Shown here piece after piece: positions 15,491 through 21,550 of a DNA stretch of 21,550 bases. Below the pieces are notes generated by a model that searched no databases, had not been told where the DNA came from, and saw nothing but the letters and a program-made list of their open reading frames with translations. The position numbers and the translations under genes were made by a program. Source of the stretch: Erythrobacter sp. CCH5-A1. Its GTDB lineage: Bacteria > Pseudomonadota > Alphaproteobacteria > Sphingomonadales > Sphingomonadaceae. Location of the stretch: the NCBI RefSeq assembly GCF_001557115.1, contig NZ_LSKQ01000015.1, forward strand, positions 1 through 21,550, given 5' to 3'. The number at the start of each line of letters is the position of its first letter. Positions within the stretch are counted from its first letter, which is position 1.

Positions 15491-15533
15491 TTAATGAGAA
15501 TGGCTTGCAACTACTGATTGCGAATGATTTGCC
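15491..15533 (-). promoter_or_regulatory. Candidate Fur (iron) operator of the receptor gene
   Basis: Two AT-rich imperfect 7-1-7 inverted repeats lie 43-85 nt upstream of the receptor start: TGAGAAT-G-GCTTGCA (within 15495-15509) and TGCGAAT-G-ATTTGCC (within 15519-15533). They resemble Fur boxes in half-site sequence and spacing, and stand out in otherwise GC-rich DNA. No binding is shown; the match is by eye. Confidence 0.4.
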
Positions 15534-15560
15534 GATGCGCGCGGCGCGCGCCCGGGCACG

Positions 15561-15597
15561 AAAAAAGAAGCCCGGAGCCTTGTGAAGGCTCCGGGCT
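15561..15597 (-). terminator. Rho-independent terminator of flagellin
   Basis: A perfect 13-bp stem (15569-15581 with 15585-15597) closes a 3-nt loop. On the minus strand the hairpin is followed by TTCTTTTTT-type sequence (15568-15561). This is downstream of the flagellin stop at 15651 and points the same way, a strong intrinsic terminator. It also shields the receptor gene from flagellin transcription. Confidence 0.88.
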
Positions 15598-15605
15598 CAT
15601 ATCGG

Positions 15606-15633
15606 GCCGCCGCTTCAGGGGAAAAGCGGCGGC
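15606..15633 (-). repeat. Second hairpin in the flagellin 3' untranslated region
   Basis: A perfect 10-bp inverted repeat (15606-15615 with 15624-15633, GCCGCCGCTT type) with an 8-nt loop lies between the flagellin stop and the terminator. It has no T-run. It could stabilise the abundant flagellin mRNA against 3' decay or assist termination. Confidence 0.6.
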
Positions 15634-15650
15634 ACACGGGACCGAGGGGA

Positions 15651-16475
15651 TTAGCGGAGCAGCGACAGCACGTTCTGCTGCGACTGGTTCGCCTGGGCGA
15701 GCATCGCGGTCGAGGCCTGGCCGAGGATCTGGGCCTTGGCGAGCGCGGTGGTTTCCTGCGAGTAGTCGGTGTCCATGATCCGCGAACGGGCGTCGGTCAG
15801 GTTGGTCGAGACGTTGGTAAGGTTGTTCACCGCCGACTGCAGACGGTTCTGGAACGCACCCAGATCGGCGCGCGCGGTGGTGACCGCACCGATGGCGGTG
15901 TCGTAGTCGTCGAGCGAGGCACCGGCGACCGCCGCCGGGGTGGCGCCGAAGGTCACGACACCGGCCAGATCGCCGCCGGCGACATCCAGTTCGGGCAGGG
16001 TCAGCGTGACCGCGTCGACCGCTTCAGCGCCCGCCTGAATGTCGATGTCGTTGGTCGCGGTCGAGAACAGGTTGATGCCGTTGAAGGTGGTGTTCTCGAT
16101 CACCGAGTTGATCTGCGAGGCCAGCGCGTCACGCTCCGAGTCGATGTTCGCGACGTCGGTGGTCGAATAGGTGCCGTTCGAGCGCTGCACGGTCAGCTCG
16201 CGCATCCGCTGGAGCATGTTGGTGACTTCGTCGAGCGCGCCTTCCGCAGTCTGCGCGAGGCTGATGCCGTCGTTGGCGTTGCGGATACCTTGGGCCATGC
16301 CGCGGATCTGCGAGGTGAAGGAGGCGGAAATCGCGAGGCCGGCGGCGTCATCGGCGGCGCTGTTGATGCGCTTGCCGCTCGACAGGCGCTCCATCGAGGT
16401 GCCGAGCATCTTGCCGGCGGCAACGCTGGCGTTGGTGGCGCGCAGGGCCGAGATGTTGGTGTTCACTACGTTCAT
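15651..16475 (-). CDS. fliC: Flagellin, filament subunit
   Basis: A 274-residue flagellin. The N-terminus (M-N-V-V-N-T-N-I-S-A-L-R-A, then L-S-S-G-K-R-I-N-S-A-A-D-D-A-A-G) and the C-terminus (D-Y-S-Q-E-T-T-A-L-A-K-A-Q-I-L-G-Q-A, then L-L-R) are the D0/D1 helices that pack the filament core and form the export and assembly parts. The middle, about 140-200, is short and Asp/Ala/Val-rich, so surface domains D2/D3 are absent or minimal, as in many alphaproteobacterial flagellins. GGAG lies 8 nt upstream of the ATG. A sigma-28-like promoter is upstream and a strong terminator downstream, so it is a single-gene unit. Confidence 0.96.
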   Translation of the reverse strand: MNVVNTNISALRATNASVAAGKMLGTSMERLSSGKRINSAADDAAGLAISASFTSQIRGMAQGIRNANDGISLAQTAEGALDEVTNMLQRMRELTVQRSNGTYSTTDVANIDSERDALASQINSVIENTTFNGINLFSTATNDIDIQAGAEAVDAVTLTLPELDVAGGDLAGVVTFGATPAAVAGASLDDYDTAIGAVTTARADLGAFQNRLQSAVNNLTNVSTNLTDARSRIMDTDYSQETTALAKAQILGQASTAMLAQANQSQQNVLSLLR

Positions 16476-16531
16476 TGTTCAAACTCCCGAATGGTCAGGC
16501 AGGACGAACAGGCCCGTCGCTGCTGGCCCTA

Positions 16532-16559
16532 AGAGCGGCCGGCTTCGGGGATGTTTAAG
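16532..16559 (-). promoter_or_regulatory. Sigma-28-like promoter for flagellin
   Basis: On the minus strand CTTAAA (16559-16554) is followed after 14 nt by GCCGCTCT (16539-16532). Spacing equals that of the flgM and MotA-like sites. The flagellin start codon is 57 nt downstream of the octamer. Flagellin is the classic target of FliA, which supports the reading. Confidence 0.6.
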
Positions 16560-16634
16560 CGCAAAAAATTTCCTCGCTAAAACAGAATGATGATCCGGGC
16601 TGGCGCGGCCGGGCGATGGTGGGGGATGGCCGCG

Positions 16635-16662
16635 CCTAGGTGTTGCTCGCAGGCCGCCTAGG
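16635..16662. repeat. Two CCTAGG palindromes 22 nt apart
   Basis: CCTAGG stands at 16635-16640 and 16657-16662 in the 290-nt gap between flagellin and the activator operon. The centres are about two helical turns apart. CTAG is very rare in this window, and a third CCTAGG lies just upstream of the flgA promoter. A protein-binding role is a guess. Confidence 0.35.
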
Positions 16663-16705
16663 GGAAGCTACGGGGGCTTAAATTTGCCCTGTGTCCAGCC
16701 TGTAT

Positions 16706-16723
16706 GCGGCAGAGCTTTGCCGA
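16706..16723 (+). promoter_or_regulatory. GCGGCA-N6-TGCC inverted repeat in the activator operon leader
   Basis: The sequence GCGGCAGAGCTTTGCCGA matches the repeats upstream of the flgB promoter, including the first base and last two T of the 6-nt spacer. It ends 42 nt before the start codon chosen for the sigma-54 activator. This is a likely place for autoregulation: in Caulobacter FlbD represses the fliF operon from a site near its promoter. Confidence 0.45.
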
Positions 16724-16765
16724 GCCCGGAACATGACCACTCCGGGGCAGACCACAGGGGAACCG

Positions 16766-18091
16766 ATGATTCGACCGGCAATTGCCTCGCACGGCAGCGT
16801 GACCGCGCCAGCGGACAGCGAGCGCGCGCTGCACGATGTCCTGATCGGCATGACCGTGCCGCTGATGGGCGGCAGCTGGCAGCGCGACCGGATCGTGCTG
16901 GGCGACGCGATGCCCCCCGCGATGGCCGCAGGGATCGCGCGCGGCGGCAAGATCGCCATCGCTCTCACGCATTCCGCAACCCCTGCGCTCACGCTCGCGG
17001 GAACGGGCCGCATTGCGCTTGCCTATGACCCGGCCATGCTCGCCGAGGCCCGCGCGGCGCTGATCGCCGCTTCCGCGCAGGGCGGCTGGCCGGTCGCCGG
17101 CGATCCGCAGTCACTGGCGCTGCTGACACTCGCCGAGCGCATCGCCGCGAGCGACATTCCGGTGCTCCTCGAAGGGCCGACGGGGACCGGCAAGGAAGTG
17201 CTCGCGCGCTTCGTCCACCGTCTTTCCGCGCGCGCGGAAGGCCCGTTTGTCGCGGTCAACTGCGCCGCCATGCCCGAAGCCATGCTCGAGGCGCTGCTGT
17301 TCGGCCACAGGAAAGGCGCCTTCACCGGCGCGGCGGAAGCGGGCGAGGGCCTGTTCCGCGCGGCCGATGGCGGCACGCTGCTGCTCGACGAGGTCGGCGA
17401 GCTCCCGCTGGCGCTGCAATCGAAGATGCTGCGCGCGCTGCAGGAGGGCGAGGTGCTGCCTTTGGGCGCGACCAGGCCGCTCAAGGTCGATGTCCGGGTG
17501 GTCGCCGCGACCAACCGGCACCTGGCTGCCGAGGTCGAGGCCGGGCGCTTCCGCGAGGACCTGCTCTACCGCCTCAATGTCTTTCCCTTGGCGCTCCCCG
17601 CGCTGCGCGACCGTCCGGGCGACATCGCCCCGCTCGCCTTCGCGATGCTGCTACGCCACGCGCCCAAGTCGGCAACGGGCGCGCCGGGCCAGCCCGGCTG
17701 GCTGTCTCCGCAAGCGCTCGCCGTGCTCGAGGCCCACCCCTGGCCCGGCAATGTCCGCGAGCTCGAGAACGTCATCCGCCGCGCGATCCTGCTCGCGGGC
17801 AACGCTGCGGTGATCGGGCCCGAACACATCGTCTTCGACACCGCGGTGCGCCCGATTGCCGCTGGCGGCGTGACCGAGCGCGCGCCCGCGCTGGCCCGCA
17901 CCGCCGCTCCGCGCTCGCTCTCCGACGTCGCCTTCGCCTCGGAGGCGCGGGCGATCCTCGAAACCCTCGCCAGCAACGGCGGCAACCGCGCCGCGACCGC
18001 ACGCACGCTGGGCATCTCCGAACGCACCCTGCGCTACCGCCTCGCCTCGATGCGCGGCGCGGGGCTGATCGCTGCGGGAGGTGCGGCATGA
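16766..18091 (+). CDS. flbD: Sigma-54-dependent flagellar activator (FlbD type)
   Basis: An enhancer-binding protein that drives sigma-54 RNA polymerase by ATP hydrolysis. Counted from ATG 16766 (441 residues) it has Walker A G-P-T-G-T-G-K-E at 137-144, the sigma-54 contact loop G-A-F-T-G-A at 184-189, Walker B L-L-L-D-E at 205-209, [10 protein letters not shown], and a Fis-type helix-turn-helix from about 404 ([15 protein letters not shown]). The first 110 residues lack the Asp/Lys pattern of a phosphorylated receiver. AGGGGA before 16766 favours that start; in-frame GTG 16691 and ATG 16733 would add 25 or 11 residues. It heads an operon with fliE, fliF, fliG and fliH, overlapping fliE by 4 nt. 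The two sigma-54 promoters in this window are obvious targets. FleQ is an alternative name by function. Confidence 0.88.
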   Translation: MIRPAIASHGSVTAPADSERALHDVLIGMTVPLMGGSWQRDRIVLGDAMPPAMAAGIARGGKIAIALTHSATPALTLAGTGRIALAYDPAMLAEARAALIAASAQGGWPVAGDPQSLALLTLAERIAASDIPVLLEGPTGTGKEVLARFVHRLSARAEGPFVAVNCAAMPEAMLEALLFGHRKGAFTGAAEAGEGLFRAADGGTLLLDEVGELPLALQSKMLRALQEGEVLPLGATRPLKVDVRVVAATNRHLAAEVEAGRFREDLLYRLNVFPLALPALRDRPGDIAPLAFAMLLRHAPKSATGAPGQPGWLSPQALAVLEAHPWPGNVRELENVIRRAILLAGNAAVIGPEHIVFDTAVRPIAAGGVTERAPALARTAAPRSLSDVAFASEARAILETLASNGGNRAATARTLGISERTLRYRLASMRGAGLIAAGGAA

Positions 18092-18450
18092 GCGCTCTCA
18101 GGGTCGGCTTCGGCGTCGAGGACGTGATGGCGTTGCGCAGCCAGGTGCTCGCCCGCAGCGCCGCCTTGCGCGATGTGCGCGCGGCAAGCGAGGCGGGCAG
18201 CGCGCTTGCCATGCCCGGCCGGGCACCGGGCGCGGGCTTTGCCGATACGCTCCACAACGCGTTGAAGCAGGTGAGCGCGGTGCAGGAGCATTCGAGCCAG
18301 ATGCAGGTCGCCTACGAGCGCGGCCAGGTGACCGACATCGCGCAGGTGATGCTCGCCCGGCAGGAAGCGGGGGTCGCCTTCGAGGCCACCTTGCAGGTCC
18401 GCAACAAGCTGCTCAACGCCTATCAAGACATCATGCGGATGGGGGGCTGA
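18088..18450 (+). CDS. fliE: FliE, MS ring-rod junction protein
   Basis: FliE (120 residues) connects the MS ring to the rod and is needed for export of rod proteins. The conserved C-terminal half is present: [13 protein letters not shown], then [19 protein letters not shown] and [15 protein letters not shown]. The N-terminus is variable as in the family. The ATG overlaps the activator stop (ATGA), so the two are translated together. Confidence 0.94.
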   Translation: MSALRVGFGVEDVMALRSQVLARSAALRDVRAASEAGSALAMPGRAPGAGFADTLHNALKQVSAVQEHSSQMQVAYERGQVTDIAQVMLARQEAGVAFEATLQVRNKLLNAYQDIMRMGG

Positions 18451-18453
18451 TAG

Positions 18454-20151
18454 ATGGCCGACGCGCTTCCTGTCCCCGCCGATCCGCCGGGTCTGCCCGC
18501 TGCGCCCCCCGCCCCGACGGGCTGGCGCGCCATGCTGCCCGCCCCGGTGCAGGGCTTCGTCAGCCAGCCCGCGCTCGCCCGCGCGCTGCCGGCCCTCGGT
18601 GCGCTCGGCGCGGTTGCGGCCGCCGCCGGCTTGTGGATGGCGATCTCCTCGGGCGCGGACCGCGTGCTCTACACCAGCCTGACCGATGCCGAGCGTGCCA
18701 AGGTGGTCGAAACGCTCGAAGGCGGCGGGATCGCCTATTCGATCGACAACGCCACCGGCGCGATCAAGGTGTCGGAGAACGACGTCTACCGTGCCAAGAT
18801 GCTGGTCGCGAGCAACGCCGGGATCGCCGCGCCCGAAGGGGCCGAGGCGATGCTCGACGCGATGCCGCTGGGCACTTCGCGCACGCTGGAGGGCGAACGC
18901 CTGCGCTTGGCGCGCGAACGCGAGCTGATGCTGACGATCAAGGAGATCGACGGGATCGAGAGCGTGCGCGTCCACTTGGCCACCCCCGAGAAATCGGTCT
19001 TCGTGCGCGAGAACAATGCGCCGTCGGCATCGGTGATGGTGCGGCTGGTGAGCGGGCGCAGTCTCAGCCCCGATCAGGTCGGCGCGATCGTCAACCTCGT
19101 CGCCGCCAGCGTGCCGGGGATGAGCCCGGATGCGGTGCGCGTGGTCGACCAGAACGGGCGGCTGCTGTCCGATCCGAAGAACCGGACCGGCGAGGGCCTC
19201 GATCTCCAGCGCGAGCACGAGATGAAGCTGCGCGAACAGCTCGATGCGCTGCTGCTGCCCCTGCTGGGCGAGGGTAATTTCAGCGCCCAGGTGCAGGTCG
19301 AGCTGGAAAAGACCGAAGTCACCACCGCGCGCGAGACCTACGAAAAGGAAGGCGTGGTCCGCACCGAGAGCGAGCGCAACGCGCAGAGCACCGGGGGGAC
19401 GCCCGCCGGCGGCGTGCCCGGCGTGCCGGCCAACACCCCGCCCCCGCAGGCGCAGCTCGTCAACGGCCCGCCGCAGCCGACCCAGCCCGCGCAGCCCGCC
19501 ACCAGCACCGAAACCGCAACCGACCGCGCCTATGAACTGGGCCGCGAGGTCGCCGTCACCACCGCGGGCCCGGGGGCATTGAAGAAGCTTTCGGTCGCGG
19601 TTGCGGTAAGCGACAAGGCGCTCAAGGCCGCCGCCCCCATGACCCGCCAGCAGTTGCAGGCGCTGGTCAGCGCGGCGGTGGGCGCCAACACCCAGCGCGG
19701 CGATACGGTCCAGGTCGTCGCCAGCAAGTTCGAGCCTGCCGATCTCGCGCCCCCCGCCTTCTACGAGGAGCCGTGGTTCGCGATGCTGGTGCGCTATGGC
19801 ACCGCGCTGATCGCGGTGCTGCTGGTGCTGCTGCTCGCGGTCAAGCCGCTGATCGGCAAGCTGCGCGGCGGCGACACCAAGGGCAAGGGCAAGAGCACGG
19901 GCGAGGCCGCCGATTCCGCTGCGGCCCAAGGCGATGCGCTCGCGCTTGGGGCGGACGGCGAGGGCGCCGCGGCGGTAGGGGACAACACCCCGCTCGGCAC
20001 CACCGAGAGCGGCGTCCCGCTTGACGATCTCCCGCGCCAGGTCGAACTCGCGCGGCGGCTCGCGGCGCAGCAGCCCGAACGCGCGGTCGAGGCGCTCCAG
20101 CGGATGCTCGAAGCGCCCGATCCCCGCGAAGACCGGGCGGAGGCGGCCTGA
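18454..20151 (+). CDS. fliF: FliF, MS-ring protein
   Basis: FliF (565 residues, normal length) forms the inner membrane MS ring on which rod, switch and export gate are built. A membrane helix lies at about 44-64 and a second near 447-468, bracketing the periplasmic ring-building part (V-L-Y-T-S-L-T-D-A-E, R-V-H-L-A-T-P-E-K-S-V-F, then V-R-V-V-D-Q-N-G-R-L-L). A long Pro/Gly/Gln-rich loop lies about 305-350. The C-terminal cytoplasmic tail (V-E-L-A-R-R-L-A-A-Q-Q-P-E-R-A-V-E-A-L) is the FliG-binding region. It starts 3 nt after fliE and its stop overlaps fliG by 1 nt. Confidence 0.95.
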   Translation: MADALPVPADPPGLPAAPPAPTGWRAMLPAPVQGFVSQPALARALPALGALGAVAAAAGLWMAISSGADRVLYTSLTDAERAKVVETLEGGGIAYSIDNATGAIKVSENDVYRAKMLVASNAGIAAPEGAEAMLDAMPLGTSRTLEGERLRLARERELMLTIKEIDGIESVRVHLATPEKSVFVRENNAPSASVMVRLVSGRSLSPDQVGAIVNLVAASVPGMSPDAVRVVDQNGRLLSDPKNRTGEGLDLQREHEMKLREQLDALLLPLLGEGNFSAQVQVELEKTEVTTARETYEKEGVVRTESERNAQSTGGTPAGGVPGVPANTPPPQAQLVNGPPQPTQPAQPATSTETATDRAYELGREVAVTTAGPGALKKLSVAVAVSDKALKAAAPMTRQQLQALVSAAVGANTQRGDTVQVVASKFEPADLAPPAFYEEPWFAMLVRYGTALIAVLLVLLLAVKPLIGKLRGGDTKGKGKSTGEAADSAAAQGDALALGADGEGAAAVGDNTPLGTTESGVPLDDLPRQVELARRLAAQQPERAVEALQRMLEAPDPREDRAEAA

Positions 20152-21191
20152 TGCCCGAGGAAGATTTCGCCACCGGCCTTCCCCCCGGCCCCCCGCCCGC
20201 GCTGCTCAGCCGCGTCGATCGCGCCGCGGTGTTCCTGATGCTGCTCGGCGACGAGGAGGCGACTGGGCTTCTCTCGCGCCTCTCCCCCGCCGAACTCGAA
20301 AAGCTGGGCGCAGCGATGATGGCGCTGGGCGAGATCGAACAGCCGCACATGGCCGAAGCCCTCGCCGATTTCGCGGGCGAGGCGGCGCGCGAGCTGCTGC
20401 CGATGCGCGGCCGCAATGATCGGGTGCGCACCCTGCTCGACAAGGCCTTGGGCCCCGCGCGCGCGGAAAGCATGATGCAGCGGATCGAGCCCGAGGCCGC
20501 CCCGCGCAGCCTCGAACTCGCCAAGTGGCTCGCGCCCGGCGTGCTGGTGCGGCTGATCCTTGACGAACACCCCCAGGTGATCGCCGCACTGCTGCTGCTG
20601 ATCGAGCCCGAGCCTGCCGCCGAGGTGCTGGCGATGCTGCCGCTCGAACTCCAGACGCTGGTGGTCGAGCGCGTGGCGAAGAGCGGCGCGATCTCCGCGA
20701 CCGCGATTGCCACCATCGACACGCTGCTGACCCAGCGCATTTCCGCCACCTATGGCACTGCGGCGCTGATGCTGGGCGGGCCGCGCGATGCGGCGAACCT
20801 CATCAACCTTGCCGCAGGCGAGCTGCGCAACACCGTGCTGCCCGCGATTGCCGAGCGCGATGCGCCGCTGGCCGAAAAGATCGAGGAGGAGCTGTTCACC
20901 TTCGAGATGCTGTTCGCGCTCGATCCGATGTCGATGGGCAGGCTGCTGCGCGATGTCGACAACGAGAAGCTGGTGGATGCCTTGAAGGGCCTCAAGGAGC
21001 CCGACCGCGCGCCCTTCTTCGCGGCGATGTCGAGCCGCGCGGCCGACGGCGTGCGCGACGAGATCGACCTGCGCGGGCGCCTCGCCAAGAGCGATGTCCT
21101 GGCGGCGCAGAAGGCGATTGTCGAGATCGCCCGCGGGCTCGCCGATGCGGGCGAGATCGTGATCGGGAGCGGCAATGGCGAATTTGTCTGA
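20151..21191 (+). CDS. fliG: FliG, motor switch protein
   Basis: FliG (346 residues) is the rotor protein that receives torque from MotA. An N-terminal FliF-binding domain is followed by the middle domain with E-H-P-Q at 139-142. The C-terminal torque domain reads L-L-R-D-V-D-N-E-K-L, A-L-K-G and M-S-S-R-A-A-D-G-V-R-D-E. The charged residues used for MotA contact are kept, so the main stator should work normally. The gene overlaps fliF by 1 nt, and its last 17 nt overlap the start of fliH. Confidence 0.95.
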   Translation: MPEEDFATGLPPGPPPALLSRVDRAAVFLMLLGDEEATGLLSRLSPAELEKLGAAMMALGEIEQPHMAEALADFAGEAARELLPMRGRNDRVRTLLDKALGPARAESMMQRIEPEAAPRSLELAKWLAPGVLVRLILDEHPQVIAALLLLIEPEPAAEVLAMLPLELQTLVVERVAKSGAISATAIATIDTLLTQRISATYGTAALMLGGPRDAANLINLAAGELRNTVLPAIAERDAPLAEKIEEELFTFEMLFALDPMSMGRLLRDVDNEKLVDALKGLKEPDRAPFFAAMSSRAADGVRDEIDLRGRLAKSDVLAAQKAIVEIARGLADAGEIVIGSGNGEFV

Positions 21192-21550
21192 TTGGCTCGG
21201 GGCCCTCGCGGCCGAGCCCGATGCCGATGCTCTGGTCGATGAGGCCGGACCCGGCTGGCTGGCACTTATGGGTGGGGGCGAGGTAGCGGGCTTCCGCGAG
21301 GCACCGCTGTTCGGCGCCCCCCGGGAACCTGCCCCGCCGCCGCCCGAACCGGAACCCGAGCCCGAGGCGCCCCCGCCCGATCCCCATGCCGAGGCGCTCG
21401 CGCGGGCCTATGCCGATGGCCTTGCTGCGGGGCGCGCCGCTGCCGAAGCCGACGGCGCGGCGCTCGAACGCCGCCAGCGGGCCTTGCGGCTGAGCTTCCG
21501 CGCGCTGCCTCGCCCAGAAGCCCTGCGCACAGTGCCTCCACTGTGGCCGC
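21175..21550 (+). CDS. fliH: FliH, export ATPase regulator (partial, runs off right edge)
   Basis: An open frame from ATG 21175 to the end of the window, 125 codons with no stop. It begins M-A-N-L-S-D-W-L-G and contains a Pro/Glu-rich stretch (P-E-P-E-P-E-P-E type, about residues 58-72). Then comes A-Y-A-D-G-L-A-A-G-R-A-A-A-E, the small-residue repeat seen in FliH, which holds the ATPase FliI at the export gate. The start lies inside fliG, overlapping it by 17 nt. Family calls rest mainly on gene order plus the acidic-proline N-terminus and A/G repeat, since the conserved C-terminal domain is outside the window. A start further downstream is possible. Confidence 0.75.
   Translation, partial: MANLSDWLGALAAEPDADALVDEAGPGWLALMGGGEVAGFREAPLFGAPREPAPPPPEPEPEPEAPPPDPHAEALARAYADGLAAGRAAAEADGAALERRQRALRLSFRALPRPEALRTVPPLWP

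Noticed and set aside
13073..15517. An 814-codon plus-strand frame across motB and the receptor gene
   Set aside because: It overlaps a complete motB and a complete receptor with signal peptide and TonB box; the translated product is Arg/Val/Asp-rich without motifs.
16667..16681. Possible CtrA box (TTAA-N7-TTAA) before the activator operon
   Set aside because: Only one TTAA half is present; the other half reads GCTA. No full site is seen in the intergenic regions.
16679..16705. Possible sigma-28-like site TAAA-N15-GCCTGTAT before the activator operon
   Set aside because: The spacing differs by one from the three consistent sites and the octamer matches GCCGATAA at only five positions; too weak to list as a promoter.
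18034..19929. A 631-codon minus-strand frame opposite fliE and fliF
   Set aside because: Antisense shadow of two canonical flagellar genes; His/Gly/Arg-rich composition, no domain.
1..21550. Search for tRNA, rRNA, CRISPR arrays, transposases and phage genes
   Set aside because: None seen by eye. The only non-flagellar genes are the receptor and, arguably, the GGDEF cyclase.

Overview
The window is almost entirely a flagellar gene cluster from a very GC-rich bacterium. The protein set (short FlgD, FlgJ without muramidase, a compact flagellin with no variable outer domains, a FlbD-like sigma-54 activator) together with the GC content points to an alphaproteobacterium, most likely of the Sphingomonadales/Erythrobacteraceae type. 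That placement is inference from protein character and gene order; no rRNA or other marker gene is present.

Layout. Left edge, minus strand: flgA, flgM and the first codons of a probable flgN. Next comes a plus-strand GGDEF diguanylate cyclase (1148-2215), which converges on a minus-strand two-gene unit (3387 down to 2225). That unit encodes a MotA/PomA-like channel protein and a very short MotB-like partner without a recognisable peptidoglycan-binding domain. From 3623 to 13340 runs one long plus-strand operon, flgB-flgC-flgD-flgE-flgF-flgG-flgH-flgI-flgJ-flgK-flgL-motA-motB, with many overlapping stop/start codons. It covers rod, hook, L and P rings, hook-filament junction and the main stator. 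A minus-strand TonB-dependent siderophore receptor (15448 down to 13370) and a minus-strand flagellin gene (16475 down to 15651) interrupt the run. At the right edge a plus-strand operon encodes a sigma-54 activator of the FlbD type, then fliE, fliF, fliG and a truncated fliH, i.e. the MS ring/C ring and the start of the export apparatus.

Regulation can be read from the intergenic DNA. Two good sigma-54 (-24/-12) promoters lie upstream of flgB and of flgA. Three minus-strand sites share the layout CTTAAW-N14-GCCGYTCT, which resembles a sigma-28 (FliA) promoter. They lie upstream of flgM, of the extra MotA/MotB-like pair and of flagellin, the expected late class. An inverted repeat GCGGCA-N6-TGCC occurs twice upstream of the flgB sigma-54 promoter and once in the leader of the sigma-54 activator operon, so it is a candidate binding site for that activator. 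Together this gives a readable hierarchy: activator plus sigma-54 drives the rod/hook operon and flgA, and FlgM-controlled sigma-28 drives flagellin, flgM and the unusual second motor pair.

The least ordinary element is that second motor pair. It appears to be under late flagellar control, sits tail to tail with a diguanylate cyclase, and its MotB-like member keeps the proton-carrying Asp and its spacing from Trp but has lost the wall anchor. The siderophore receptor between motB and flagellin, with iron-box-like DNA upstream, is the only clearly non-flagellar gene.
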